Counted from the first letter of the stretch, positions 1 to 10,115 are shown. The stretch: DNA of 64,000 bases from Bacteroidales bacterium (GCA_016707785.1 JADJGZ010000018.1:62001-126000), one strand, 5' to 3'. Notes: generated by a model not told the origin, from the letters alone. Translations and numbers: made by a program.

Positions 1-2
1 AA

Positions 3-521
3 TCAACTATAGCAGCCTGTAAACTGCTGGCAAATTCATACAGCATATTCGGAAACTGGACATTATCCGCTGCCGCCTACAATGCCGGTGAAGGAAGGAT
101 TCAGAAATCCTTATCAGAACAAAAAATTTCAAACTACTACGATCTCTACCTTAATTCAGAAACATCAAGGTATATCTACCGGATCGTAGCCCTGAAATTG
201 CTGTATGAACATCCTACTGAGTTTGGGTTCTTTCTCAGGAATAAGGACCTATATCCATCCATCCCAACCTATACCGTAAGCATCGATTCCTCCATTGCTA
301 GCCTGGTTAATTATTCCAACCGATTGAATATCAACTATAAAATATTGAAAGAATTCAATCCATGGCTTCGTAAGGAAAAACTTACCGTTAAGGCCGGTAA
401 AAAATATCTGCTCACGATACCCAAAAAAGGGTACGATAATTTCGAAATGCTGCAGCAACAGGCCGTTGAGGCTGAATCATTTTTTAATGACACTGCTGTT
501 GCCGGCAGGTTGTTCCGATAA
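3..521 (+). CDS. Lytic murein transglycosylase, C-terminal part (MltD-like, truncated by window start)
   Basis: The reading frame is open from the first bases and ends at 521, so only the C-terminal 172 or so residues are present. It contains the transglycosylase signature AAAYNAGEGRI, followed by a Y-R-I-V-A-L-K helix, which is typical of the SLT fold that cleaves the MurNAc-GlcNAc bond of peptidoglycan. The tail (YTVSIDSSIASLVNYSNRLNINYKIL onward) resembles the spacer and LysM-like region of MltD-type enzymes, but no clear LysM repeat can be called. The catalytic Glu would lie upstream of the window. It is followed after 37 bp by uvrA on the same strand. Family assignment is good; the exact subfamily is inferred. 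Confidence 0.8.
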   Translation, partial: STIAACKLLANSYSIFGNWTLSAAAYNAGEGRIQKSLSEQKISNYYDLYLNSETSRYIYRIVALKLLYEHPTEFGFFLRNKDLYPSIPTYTVSIDSSIASLVNYSNRLNINYKILKEFNPWLRKEKLTVKAGKKYLLTIPKKGYDNFEMLQQQAVEAESFFNDTAVAGRLFR

Positions 522-558
522 CAACCACTGATCACTATATCCCTGCTACAACAAACCT

Positions 559-3413
559 ATGGAAATTTTGACTCCCCCGGCTCCTCTCAACCTGATTGCT
601 GAAGAACAACTCGAAATATTCGGGGCCAGGGTTCATAACCTCAAAAACATTGACCTGGTAATCCCTCGGAATAAACTCGTGGTTATTACCGGATTAAGTG
701 GAAGCGGGAAATCATCCTTGGCCTTCGATACCATATATGCCGAAGGCCAGCGTAGGTATATGGAAACTTTTTCTGCCTATGCAAGGCAATTTATAGGGGA
801 TATAGAACGACCGGATGTCGATAAAATCACCGGACTCAGCCCGGTTATTTCCATTGAACAAAAGACGACCAATCGAAACCCCAGGTCTACCGTTGGGACG
901 ATTACTGAGATTTATGATTTCCTTCGATTATTATATGCACGGGTAGGAGATGCCTATTCGCCGGATTCCGGACAACAAATGGTAAGGTATTCCGATAGCC
1001 AGATTATTGAATTGATTCATAAACATTTTGCCGGGAAAAGGGTCATTCTGCTATCTCCAGTGGTTAAAGGCAGGAAAGGCCATTACCGTGAATTATTTGA
1101 ACAGATCAGGAAACAAGGGTTCTCAAGGGTCAGGGTTGATGGTGCTGTTGTGCAGATCAACTTCGGAATGCAGGTCGACAGGTATAAAAATCATGATATA
1201 GAAGTCGTAATTGATGAAATTGAAGTAAGCGGTAAATCGGCTCAACGGATATCAGGTTCTGTAACAACTGCTTTACGCCAGGGAAAAGGTGCGATGATGG
1301 TGTTGGATGTTGAGTCGAATAAAGCGCAGTATTACAGCAGGTTACTTATGGATCCCGAAACGGGTCTCTCTTTCGAAGAACCGGAACCCAATACTTTCTC
1401 CTTCAATTCTCCTTATGGCTATTGCCACCATTGTAAAGGGCTGGGTGAAATTTCAGAAATTGATTTCAATAAGATCATCCCGGATACCTCAAAGAGCATC
1501 AGGAAAGGGGGCTTAGCTCCTTTGGGAGAATATAAGCCGACATGGATCTTCAGGCAACTGGATGCAATTGCCCATAAGTATCACTTCACTATGGATACCC
1601 CGCTGAGCCAGGTTCCGGAAGAAGCCATCGATACCATGCTGCATGGTTCGGATGAAGTTATTAAAGTGGCTCATGAATATCTTGGTGTAACCTCAACGTA
1701 TTCACTGAATTTTGAAGGTATCGTTCAACATATCATAAATCAGACTGAATCCAGTAGTTCAGAAGGATTGAAACGATGGGCAGATTCATTTATGAATATG
1801 GTGAAATGCCCCGAATGTCATGGGTTTCGTCTGAAGAAAGAGGCCTTATGCTTCATGATCAATGGCAAAAATATTGCTGAACTGGCTGAAATGGATCTCA
1901 ATGCTCTCTCAGTTTGGTTTGCAGAATTGGAATCCAACCTGGATGACAGGAAGAAGATGATTGCCCATGAAATTATCAGGGAAATAAGAAGCCGGTTGGG
2001 ATTTCTTCTTGATGTAGGCTTGGATTACCTGACCATTGGCCGTCCATCAGGTTCACTTTCCGGTGGCGAATCACAACGAATCAGGCTGGCAACTCAAATT
2101 GGATCTCAGCTGGTAGGGGTACTTTACATTCTTGATGAGCCCAGTATTGGATTGCATCAGCGGGATAACCACCGGCTGATCAAAGCCTTGCATGATCTCA
2201 GGGATACAGGTAATTCTGTCATCGTTGTTGAACATGATAAGGATATGATCATGGCAGCCGATTATGTAATTGATATCGGACCGGGTGCAGGAACACATGG
2301 TGGAAGGGTTGTTGCAAAAGGCAGCCCTGAGGAACTCCTTCAATGTAACAGCATCACTTGTTGCTACCTGAGTGGCAAAAAAAAGATCCTGATTCCTGAA
2401 AAAAGGCGGAAACCCAATGGTGATTTCATCCTGTTAAAAGGGGCGAGGGGAAATAATTTGCAAAATGTTGACCTGCGTCTCCCGTTAGGTGTCTTCACAT
2501 GTATTACAGGTGTATCAGGTAGCGGAAAATCAAGCCTTATCAATGAAACCCTCTACCCTATCCTGAGTAAACATTTTTATCGGTCAGAACAGCAACCCTT
2601 GCCTTATGATACCATTGAAGGAATAGATAAAATCGATAAAGTAATTGAAGTCGATCAATCGCCTATCGGAAGAACTCTAGGTCAAACCCGGCAACCTATA
2701 CCGGTGTTTTCGATGAAATCCGTAAATTATTTACTGCATTGCCTGAATCAAAAATCAGGGGTTATAAGCCCGGTCGTTTCTCATTCAATGTTAAAGGTGG
2801 CAGATGTGAAACATGCCAGGGAGCTGGAATACGTGTAATAGAAATGAATTTCCTTCCTGATGTGCACGTACCATGTGAAGAATGTGAAGGAAAGCGCTAT
2901 AATCGTGAAACCCTGGAAGTCCGTTACAGAGGCAAATCGATAAATGATGTGCTGAAAATGACCATTGAACAGGCTGTAGAATTCTTTGTAAATATTCCCT
3001 CTATCCTGCATAAAATCAAAACACTCAATGAAGTAGGATTAGGATATATCACCCTGGGTCAACAATCCACTACACTCTCTGGTGGTGAAGCCCAAAGAGT
3101 AAAACTAGCGACAGAACTTTCAAAACGTGATACCGGTAAAACGCTTTATATCCTCGATGAACCTACAACAGGCCTTCATTTTGAGGATGTTAACGTATTG
3201 CTGCAGGTTCTTAATAAATTGGTCGACAGGGGAAATTCAGTTTTGGTTATTGAACACAACCTGGAAGTGATTAAAATGGCCGATTATATTGTAGATCTCG
3301 GACCCGATGGCGGGTCCCGGGGAGGAAAAATAATCGCTGAAGGCACACCTGAGCAACTGGCAAAAAACGAAGAGAGTTTTACTGCCCAATACCTAAAAGA
3401 AATACTACAATAA
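559..3413 (+). CDS. uvrA: UvrABC excinuclease subunit A, interrupted by a one-base deletion
   Basis: Subunit A of nucleotide excision repair, a dimeric ABC-type ATPase that finds DNA damage and loads UvrB. The first frame (559 to about 2676) has Walker A GLSGSGKSS, the CHHC...CPEC zinc module, and the first ABC signature with its Walker B (YILDEPSIGLHQRDN). The second frame (2679-3413) has the second zinc module (CETC...CEEC), signature LSGGEAQRVKLA and Walker B YILDEPTTGLHFED. The conserved junction IGRTPRSNPATYTGVFDEIRK is present in the DNA but split: after IGRT (codons to 2676) the bases read ctagg where cctagg is needed. Restoring one C gives a protein of about 950 residues, the family length. 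Either a sequencing error or a very recent mutation. Confidence 0.93.
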
Positions 3414-3508
3414 CCTTTTCAAGAAACTTCTATTAATTCTAGTAGCTTGCCCGGTTCCTCGTTTATTTTGGAATCATCTTCGCAAACTACCATTTAATAT
3501 TTATTGCA

Positions 3509-4240
3509 ATGCATATTGAAGACGAATTAATTAACCTGAGTGAAGAAGATCGCATACGCATGGCGATCACTCCTAAAGACTGGAATGTTACAAAATCCCA
3601 TGACTCATGGTCAGTATTCAAGATCATGGCTGAATTGGTCGAAGGATATGAAAAGATGGCCAGGATCGGACCATGTGTAACGATCTTTGGATCTGCCAGG
3701 GTTCCTTCCAATAATAAATACTATAAAGTAGCCGAAGAAATTGCCTACCTGCTGACTAAAAAAGGCTTCGGGGTAATTTCAGGTGGCGGACCGGGTATCA
3801 TGGAGGCAGCTAATAAAGGTGCCCATTTCGGAGGGGGAAAATCTGTCGGCCTTAATATCAGGTTACCTTTTGAACAGAGTTCAAACCCGTTTATCGATCC
3901 TGATAAACTCATCACTTTCGATTACTTCTTTGTCAGGAAACTAATGTTCATGAAATACTCCCAGGGATATATTGTGCTTCCCGGTGGGTTCGGCACGCTC
4001 GATGAATTCTTCGAAGCCGTGACCCTTATACAGACCCATAAATTGGTTAGGTTTCCCATTGTTGTAGTAGGTAAAGAATATTGGGGAGGATTAATCACCT
4101 GGATTAAAGAAAGAATGGTAGCAGAAAAGAATATTGCAGAAGAAGATCTCGATATTTTTACTCTCGTTGATGAACCCGCTCAGGCTGTTTCGGTAATCGA
4201 TGACTACTATCATAAATATGCCCTGAAACCAAATTTCTAA
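3509..4240 (+). CDS. LOG-family protein (TIGR00730 Rossmann fold, lysine-decarboxylase-like)
   Basis: A 243-residue single-domain protein with both family signatures: GGGPGIMEAANKGA (about residues 91-104) and PGGFGTLDEFFEAVTLIQ (about 150-167). LOG proteins are nucleoside-5'-monophosphate phosphoribohydrolases that release a free base from an AMP-type substrate; the old name lysine decarboxylase is a misannotation. The length is a little above the minimal LOG protein because of an N-terminal helical extension of about 60 residues, as in many Bacteroidota homologues. It stands alone, convergent with the secreted protein downstream. The physiological substrate cannot be read from the sequence. 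Confidence 0.88.
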   Translation: MHIEDELINLSEEDRIRMAITPKDWNVTKSHDSWSVFKIMAELVEGYEKMARIGPCVTIFGSARVPSNNKYYKVAEEIAYLLTKKGFGVISGGGPGIMEAANKGAHFGGGKSVGLNIRLPFEQSSNPFIDPDKLITFDYFFVRKLMFMKYSQGYIVLPGGFGTLDEFFEAVTLIQTHKLVRFPIVVVGKEYWGGLITWIKERMVAEKNIAEEDLDIFTLVDEPAQAVSVIDDYYHKYALKPNF

Positions 4241-4306
4241 CCTGGCATTATCTTTTCAGTTTCACTTTTCGTCATTCAAGCATAAATAAGTGCTTCCTGG
4301 ATTTAT

Positions 4307-6532
4307 CTATGGAAGTACAACCATTTTCCCGCTGTAAAGCTTGGTGCTGGAATAAACCGAAACTATATAAATGCCAGCATTCCAGTCCCTGGTATCCACC
4401 TTGAAGGGTAATTCTGTCTTTCGCTTCTCCAGGATCTTTACGCCGTTGATGTGATGAATCTCAATGGAAACCTTACTTCCAGGTTCAATACCGGGAATTT
4501 CCACCATCACTTCTTCCTTCCTTGAAGGATTTGGAAATATGCTAAGTTGTTTCCTGCCAGCCTGAGGTTCTTCATTACCAAGAGTCGCATACAGACCTTC
4601 GAAATAGCCCAATCCACCTGAATAATTTCCAATCAGCAGGTCAGGGACTGTATCTCCATTCAGGTTCCCGGTTGTAAGCCCGGTCCTCCATCCCTGGTAA
4701 GGCAGCCTCAGTGTACCAAGGGATGGAAATTGTCCATCAAGGTGCTGCATGATATCATCAAATATAAAAACCTCTCCAAACTCCGATCCTACCAGTAAAT
4801 AAAGCTTTTGATAGGAATTCCGGTAAAAATGGGGCACAGAATAACCAAAATAGGATAAAGAGGTATTAGTGACATCGATGCCACCCAATGAATCCGTAAC
4901 CAGCAGAAATTGTGGATTTTCAACAGGACCTTCATTCCTGAAATAACAGATCCTGCCATCCCTTTTTCCACTGATAATATCATTCAATCCATCTGAATCA
5001 AGGTCAAAAATTTGTGGGGCACTAAAATCACCAACATCCAACTGCCTGTAAGCGGGGTCATTAAGAATAAACTCAGCAGGCTGACCTAATGGGGCCGTAT
5101 TTTCAAGATAAATGAACTTGCCTTTTGAATTCCCGCAGAGCAGGTCGGCATCTCCATCACCGTCAAGATCCCCGAAAGTGGGAATCAGTGATTGCATTTT
5201 CAATTCCGATAAACCAAGATAGTCTGTATCTATCATCCGGAAGGAAGGAGTCGTTAAAGTTCCAATATTCTCCAACAAACAAAGACTGGAGATATAAGTG
5301 CATTGTAAACCGGTTTCAGGACTATAAATACAGGTATCCAGTATCCCATAATTCCCAATCACCAGGTCGGGCAATCCATCCTGGTTAACATCGAAAATGG
5401 TTGGATATGCACCGGAACCAAGGTCAATCATCTGGTTTTGAAGAAATGCATCACTTATAAATTCAAATGATTGGGTTCCTTCATTTAAATACAACCATGA
5501 ACTACGGCTACTTTCTGACCGCAGTAAGCCCGGATCAAAACATGACACCAGCAAATCTTTCTGAAGGTCATTATTCACATCCACAAGACAGGCAGCCGGG
5601 AAGGAAGGCAGAAAAACAGGGTTATCAGGATTTGGGAACTGCAAGGTTTGAGAGATCATTTCGGCATCTTCGGATGTGCCTCCATTTGTCAGGTATACTA
5701 ATGATGGATAATCCACATCACCCAGCACCAGATCCATGAGTCCATCACCACTATAATCAAAGGGCAATAAAGTTGACCCGGTGTGCTTGGCGCCATTTTT
5801 TAATGTTGCATTTTTGAAATCCAGGCAAGTATCCAATTGAATGATATTTGATTCTCCTGCTTCTGCAAAACGGCCCCAGCAATTTGAGGATCGCTCATAA
5901 ATTAATGAATCAGGGATTCCATAAAGATCCATCGAAAGATTCCGGTGCCATTCAATGAATGAACCCAGTCCTTTGAAACTAAGGATATCTGTATCACCAT
6001 CTCCATCCACATCAGCAATACCAGGGTAATCAGCATAGGTAACAAGAATATTGCTATAGGTTGAGCCCTGGTATGAAACGAGATAAGGAAATGTAATCTG
6101 TGTAAACCTGAGGGATAATTCTGAATCATTCCGGAATACTTTGATACCCCCGGTGGTATAGGTAAAGATATCCTCTTTCCCATCATGATTGAAATCATGC
6201 AATATGATCCATTCTCTGATTTCAGGAAACTGTGATGCAAATTCAGGATGAAACTGATAAGCAATAGTATTGGTAGTTCCTTCATTCAGGAAACAAAGCA
6301 ATCGATTACCATGCCTGTCGAAAACTAATAAATCCTTTGTACCATCCAAATCTAAGTCAATGGCTCCATACTGAGCATTGTTAATACCGCCTGCAAAAGG
6401 AAAGCTGAGAGAATTTCCGGACTTGTCAAAAACCTGGGGACTGGTGGCCCTGAAAATCTCAGTTTCCAGGCTTTGTGCTTCAGCAAACCAAGGAAAGAGT
6501 ATAAGGAGAAATAGTTTAAAGGCAGTTTTCAT
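4307..6532 (-). CDS. Secreted FG-GAP/VCBS-repeat protein with T9SS sorting domain
   Basis: A 741-residue exported protein. Residues 1-19 form a signal peptide ending FAEAQS. The body has at least eight repeats built on calcium-binding turns of the form DxDxDGxxDL (for example DLDLDGTKDLL, DVDGDGDTDIL, DLDGDGDADLL, DLDSDGLNDI), the hallmark of FG-GAP/VCBS beta-propellers. The last 80 or so residues (LSIFPNPSRKE...GVKILEKR...WNAGIYIVSVYS...GKMVVLP) form a type A T9SS sorting domain, so the protein is expected at the cell surface or in the medium. No catalytic domain is visible; an adhesin or surface-structural role is inference. It lies 14 bp upstream of a secreted nuclease-fold protein on the same strand. 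Confidence 0.85.
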   Translation of the reverse strand: MKTAFKLFLLILFPWFAEAQSLETEIFRATSPQVFDKSGNSLSFPFAGGINNAQYGAIDLDLDGTKDLLVFDRHGNRLLCFLNEGTTNTIAYQFHPEFASQFPEIREWIILHDFNHDGKEDIFTYTTGGIKVFRNDSELSLRFTQITFPYLVSYQGSTYSNILVTYADYPGIADVDGDGDTDILSFKGLGSFIEWHRNLSMDLYGIPDSLIYERSSNCWGRFAEAGESNIIQLDTCLDFKNATLKNGAKHTGSTLLPFDYSGDGLMDLVLGDVDYPSLVYLTNGGTSEDAEMISQTLQFPNPDNPVFLPSFPAACLVDVNNDLQKDLLVSCFDPGLLRSESSRSSWLYLNEGTQSFEFISDAFLQNQMIDLGSGAYPTIFDVNQDGLPDLVIGNYGILDTCIYSPETGLQCTYISSLCLLENIGTLTTPSFRMIDTDYLGLSELKMQSLIPTFGDLDGDGDADLLCGNSKGKFIYLENTAPLGQPAEFILNDPAYRQLDVGDFSAPQIFDLDSDGLNDIISGKRDGRICYFRNEGPVENPQFLLVTDSLGGIDVTNTSLSYFGYSVPHFYRNSYQKLYLLVGSEFGEVFIFDDIMQHLDGQFPSLGTLRLPYQGWRTGLTTGNLNGDTVPDLLIGNYSGGLGYFEGLYATLGNEEPQAGRKQLSIFPNPSRKEEVMVEIPGIEPGSKVSIEIHHINGVKILEKRKTELPFKVDTRDWNAGIYIVSVYSSTKLYSGKMVVLP

Positions 6533-6546
6533 GGTTAGAACTTAAC

Positions 6547-7422
6547 TTATTTCAGTTCCATGTTTACAATAACAGGTAAATGATCCGACGGATAATACTT
6601 ACCATATCGGGTATCGATTATGGTATGGGAATAAACCGCAGGGATATTTTTTACGAAAACATAATCAATGAGTTCTTCGGGTATTTTGTCATATTCAAAT
6701 CCCGTATACGAATACGATGGACCGGTTCTTTTCGTTGCCAGTTCACTCGAATTGATCAAAGGTTTAATTTCTGTAGTAGCACCAGTCAGTATTTGAATAG
6801 GTTCTGATTCGGGCGTTGCATTGAAATCACCGGTAACAATTGCTGGCATTCCATTAGCCAGGGAGTCAATAGCATGAAGTAATAAAAACGAACTCTCCTT
6901 TCTTGCAATTTTACCCATGTGGTCAAAATGTGTATTAAAAAGGAAAAAAGTCTTGCCACTCTTATGATCAGTGAGTTTAACCCAACTGACTACCCGGTTA
7001 CAAGCAGCATCCCAGCCCTTGACACCGGCAATGTTTGGACTTTGTGAAAGCCAGAAGGTTCCTGATAATTCTGCAGTGAACCGACTTGCATTATAAAATA
7101 CCGGGGAAAACTCTCCTCCTTCCTTTCCATCTTCACGTCCTACTCCTACCCATTTAAATTCAGGAAAGACCTTCTGAAAATCATTTATCTGGCCAATGAG
7201 AGCCTCCTGAAGTCCAAATAAATCAGGATTAGCTTCTTTTACAACTTCAAAAACCCTGTCCTTTCTCTCAGGCCATGCATTTACGCCATCTCCCGGGTTG
7301 TTGAAACGGATGTTGTATGTCATTACATTGAAGCTGTTATTTTCAGCAGTTGATTGTGAAGAAACCAGGGTGGATTGAATAAGAAAGCACCCGATTAAAA
7401 CAGGTAAAACATGAAATTTCAT
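6547..7422 (-). CDS. Secreted endonuclease/exonuclease/phosphatase family protein
   Basis: A 291-residue protein with an N-terminal signal peptide (cleavage near VSSQS). The EEP fold motifs are present in order: MTYNIRFNNPGDG, LFGLQEA (metal-binding Glu), FNTHFDHMG, VTGDFNATPES and the C-terminal SDHLPV with catalytic Asp-His. Such proteins cleave phosphodiester or phosphomonoester bonds with Mg2+; this size class with signal peptide is common in Bacteroidota and may act on nucleic acids or sugar phosphates. It is divergent from a second EEP gene starting at 7554, and probably co-transcribed with the T9SS cargo gene downstream. The substrate is unknown. Confidence 0.88.
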   Translation of the reverse strand: MKFHVLPVLIGCFLIQSTLVSSQSTAENNSFNVMTYNIRFNNPGDGVNAWPERKDRVFEVVKEANPDLFGLQEALIGQINDFQKVFPEFKWVGVGREDGKEGGEFSPVFYNASRFTAELSGTFWLSQSPNIAGVKGWDAACNRVVSWVKLTDHKSGKTFFLFNTHFDHMGKIARKESSFLLLHAIDSLANGMPAIVTGDFNATPESEPIQILTGATTEIKPLINSSELATKRTGPSYSYTGFEYDKIPEELIDYVFVKNIPAVYSHTIIDTRYGKYYPSDHLPVIVNMELK

Positions 7423-7522
7423 TTCGCTGGAGGTTTATTTAATCTATTCAAGAACAATTTCTGCAAATTTCGACAATAAAAACATCTCTGGCGATCGCTG
7501 TGGCAGTTAAAAATTTTATCAC

Positions 7523-7530
7523 TATGTTTG
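7523..7530 (+). promoter_or_regulatory. Bacteroidota -7 box (TATGTTTG)
   Basis: TATGTTTG matches the TAnnTTTG -7 consensus of the Bacteroidota housekeeping sigma factor and lies 23 bp before the lipoprotein ATG at 7554. No TTTG is seen at the -33 spacing, so the assignment is tentative. Confidence 0.4.
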
Positions 7531-7553
7531 ATTCTTAAAATTTGCACATAATC

Positions 7554-8669
7554 ATGAAGAAAATCATAACACATGGCATTTCATTGCTACTGTTCATTGT
7601 GGCTGGAATCATATTTAACTCTTGTGAACCATTGGCTACAGGCTTTGAGGAAACAGAGGATGCCACTATGTATACCGCAGGAAACCTGAAAGATTATCCC
7701 CTGCCGGATTCGGCAATCAGGGTGATGACCTGGAATATAAGATTTGGGATCGGTCGGACGCCCTGGTTTGGTGATGCATGCGGAAATAATACAATATTGA
7801 GCAAAGAGGAAGTGATGCCTCACCTGGAAGACATAGTGAATCAAATCAATGTTGTAAAACCTGATATCCTGTTTCTCCAGGAGTGTGATATTCTATCTAA
7901 ACGGACGGCCTATATCGATGAATTACAGTACATTCTGGATCACACCCACTTTAATTATGCCGCCTACGTTTCTGAATGGAAGTCAGCTTACATCCCCAGT
8001 GATGGATTGGGCAGGATGGATATGGGGCAGGTGATACTATCTCCATGGCCAATCACTGAATCAAAAAGAATCAACCTTGCTACACGAGGTGATCAAAGTG
8101 GAATAGTTAACTATTTCTACCTTCATTCCTGTGTTATTACAGGCACAATCAAGATACCCGGCTTCAAAGAGTTCTCAGTCCTGAATATACATGCCTCTGC
8201 TTTTGCAACTGATGATACCAAACAGAAACATTTTGAAGAGTTCAAGGCTGAGCTCGACCGGTTGGACGAAAAAGGAGTATATTTTGTAGCCGGAGGTGAC
8301 CTTAATACGCTTCCTCCGGGAAGTGATTCAACTGATTTCTGTTACGAGGATATGTGCCCGGGTGAATCATTTCATCAACCAGGTGATGACCCCATGCATA
8401 AGCCGGGAAGTGATTATACCCCTGAGTCGACATGGATTCTTCCCTTATATTCATCCTATAAATGTGCAGTTCCTCTTACAGCATACCAATCCAACCAATC
8501 CGCCTATTTCACCCACACAACCAGGCCGGAACATACCTGGGACAGGACATTGGATTACCTGTTTACCAACCACCGCTGGGTTAAGGATTCAGATATTACC
8601 CACCAGGATGCTATGGAACTATCCGATCATGCGGCTGTAAGTGCAGAGTTTGTTCTTATCAAAGAGTAA
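7554..8669 (+). CDS. EEP-family lipoprotein (endonuclease/exonuclease/phosphatase)
   Basis: A 371-residue protein starting at the ATG at 7554; an upstream TTG at 7542 is less likely. Residues 1-25 are a lipoprotein signal with lipobox FNSCEP, so the mature protein is lipid-anchored at Cys. EEP motifs: MTWNIRFGIG, ILFLQECD, VLNIHASAF, VAGGDLNTLPPGS and the terminal LSDHAAVSAEF. It differs from the neighbouring EEP protein in length and lipidation, so the pair is not a recent tandem duplication. A TAnnTTTG box lies at 7523-7530. The substrate is unknown. Confidence 0.87.
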   Translation: MKKIITHGISLLLFIVAGIIFNSCEPLATGFEETEDATMYTAGNLKDYPLPDSAIRVMTWNIRFGIGRTPWFGDACGNNTILSKEEVMPHLEDIVNQINVVKPDILFLQECDILSKRTAYIDELQYILDHTHFNYAAYVSEWKSAYIPSDGLGRMDMGQVILSPWPITESKRINLATRGDQSGIVNYFYLHSCVITGTIKIPGFKEFSVLNIHASAFATDDTKQKHFEEFKAELDRLDEKGVYFVAGGDLNTLPPGSDSTDFCYEDMCPGESFHQPGDDPMHKPGSDYTPESTWILPLYSSYKCAVPLTAYQSNQSAYFTHTTRPEHTWDRTLDYLFTNHRWVKDSDITHQDAMELSDHAAVSAEFVLIKE

Positions 8670-8777
8670 CTCCTTGTCAATCCGCTAGTCATGATTAGTT
8701 TATATTACAAACTTACAGTTACAAATCAAGCAATAATAGCGCTGAAGGCAGATATTGAATGAATAAAAAATAATCAA

Positions 8778-9557
8778 ATGAAAAAACTGTTCATCCTTAC
8801 GTTCCTATATATTTCACTGCTTAATCCCATTGGTTTTGCACAGACGGTCACTTCTGCCATGGGCAATCATACGGCTTTCATTATGCCAAAAGGCAAATGG
8901 GAATCCGGCATCATTCAGCCTTTGAGAATCGGAATGAGTCCAAGGCTCGAAATTACATCGTCTGCCTTTTTATTCCCTTTACTTCCCAATGCCGGAGTAA
9001 AAATAGCCTGGCCATCTGGTGGCAATTATAAGTTTGCATCAGAACATAACCTGAGTATTCCCTCAGTATTCTTAAATCTTGTAAGCATGAAAGGTACCGG
9101 CGGGATACTCTCACCGGAGTTTGATTTCCCGTTTATAATTGCAACACATCATGGACTGATTATTAGTCGTCAACTCCGTGATTCCTCATTGCTGACATAC
9201 AGATTAGGAGCGTCCATTGCATTACGTACCGGTGATGTCGACCCACTTTCAACCATTGACCTTCCCCTGTTTTACCCAAGGATGGCACATTATTATAAAG
9301 GTATTTCCCTGAGAGGAGATGTTACCTATAAAGCACAACTCTGTCGCAGATGGTTTTATGAAGAAGGAGTGCATTTTTTCCTACTTAGCCGTAAGGAACA
9401 GAATTTCTTTGCTGAAAATTCAGGCTTTCTGGTGTGGAATATTCGCCGGTCACTCAGAATCAAAGGCGGTTACAATCTTTCATATGGCAATTACCCGTTT
9501 GGAAAGCATTGGCAACTCTGGCCTTCCCTCGACATTGTTTTTGGCAGCAGGAAATGA
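8778..9557 (+). CDS. Exported hypothetical protein, possibly outer-membrane beta-barrel
   Basis: A 259-residue protein with a signal peptide (MKKLFILTFLYISLLNPIGFAQ). After cleavage it has alternating hydrophobic/polar strands, many aromatics and glycines, and a C-terminal region (SLRIKGGYNLSYGNYPFGKHW...SLDIVFGSRK) that looks like the last strands of an outer-membrane barrel. I recognise no named family. It stands alone after the EEP lipoprotein; its stop codon overlaps the first unit of a tandem-repeat island. Export is well supported; the barrel is inference. Confidence 0.6.
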   Translation: MKKLFILTFLYISLLNPIGFAQTVTSAMGNHTAFIMPKGKWESGIIQPLRIGMSPRLEITSSAFLFPLLPNAGVKIAWPSGGNYKFASEHNLSIPSVFLNLVSMKGTGGILSPEFDFPFIIATHHGLIISRQLRDSSLLTYRLGASIALRTGDVDPLSTIDLPLFYPRMAHYYKGISLRGDVTYKAQLCRRWFYEEGVHFFLLSRKEQNFFAENSGFLVWNIRRSLRIKGGYNLSYGNYPFGKHWQLWPSLDIVFGSRK

Positions 9558-9590
9558 GTGCTGGGTGCTGAGTGCTGAGTGCTGAGCCGA
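9556..9590. repeat. 7-bp tandem repeat, consensus GAGTGCT
   Basis: Units at 9556-9562, 9563-9569 (gggtgct), 9570-9576 and 9577-9583, with a degenerate fifth unit. It begins on the stop codon of the preceding gene. It is followed directly by an 8-bp array of a different but related word. Confidence 0.9.
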
Positions 9591-9591
9591 T

Positions 9592-9679
9592 GTGCCAAGG
9601 TGCCAAGGTGCCAAGGTGCCGATGTGCCAAGGTGCCAATGTGCCGATGTGCCAAAGTGCCAAAGTGCCAAGGTGCTGGG
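9592..9679. repeat. 8-bp tandem repeat, consensus GTGCCAAG, 11 units
   Basis: Eleven units in strict 8-bp register, alternating between gtgccaag, gtgccgat, gtgccaat and gtgccaaa, the last being gtgctggg. Open frames exist across it on both strands, only because of the repeat; an 8-bp period would change frame at every unit, and no family is recognisable. Judged non-coding. Confidence 0.93.
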
Positions 9680-9735
9680 TGCTCCAAAGGGTGGACTATG
9701 GCTCTGGGTACTTAGTTTATCATTTTGGATTTTGG

Positions 9736-9751
9736 TCCGCCAGCTGGCGGA
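9736..9751. repeat. 16-bp perfect palindrome TCCGCCAGCTGGCGGA
   Basis: A perfect inverted repeat, GC-rich within an AT-rich spacer. It is flanked on the left by a 19-bp sequence (9714-9732) repeated at 10008-10026. It could form a cruciform or hairpin or be a protein-binding site; there is no T-tract, so it is not a typical terminator. Confidence 0.75.
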
Positions 9752-9980
9752 TGGATTTGGGACCTGCCCGACTGAAAGTATAATTATTATTGAGTAAGAT
9801 TGCTTTGGTCAGCCAGGTGTCGGATTGCTGATTTCAGAATTGGGATACCCCGAATGTCTAATATTGAACACTAAACTCAAAACTAATAAGTTAATTTTAC
9901 TTTTTCATTTAATATTTAGAGTTGATTATTTGATATTTTTTTGCCAGCAAACTAGAATTCTTCTGAATGATCTGTGTTCT

Positions 9981-10115
9981 ATTTTGCATTTTGCATTTTG
10001 CATTTTGAGTTTATCATTTTGGATTTGGGACTTGAGATTTGGGACTTGAGATTTGGGACTTGGATTTGGAGTTTATCCATTCGTGTTTATTCGTGCTGTA
10101 ATTCGTGTATTCGTG
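9981..10115. repeat. Compound short-repeat block (7-bp, 14-bp and ATTCGTG words)
   Basis: Three arrays in succession: attttgc x3 plus attttga (9981-10008); gatttgggacttga x3 (10022-10063, 14-bp period); and ATTCGTG four times (10079-10085, 10089-10095, 10101-10107, 10109-10115). A 19-bp segment spanning the first junction (10008-10026) repeats 9714-9732. The spacer 9558-10323 contains no convincing gene; apart from these repeats and the cspA promoter it appears to be plain AT-rich sequence. Confidence 0.85.

Noticed and set aside
9556..9680. CRISPR array
   Set aside because: Units of 7-8 bp with no spacers and no cas genes.
9460..9797. Open frames on both strands across the GTGCCAAG array
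   Set aside because: They arise from the 8-bp repeat, overlap on both strands and encode only repeats of Cys-Gln-Pro type words with no family.
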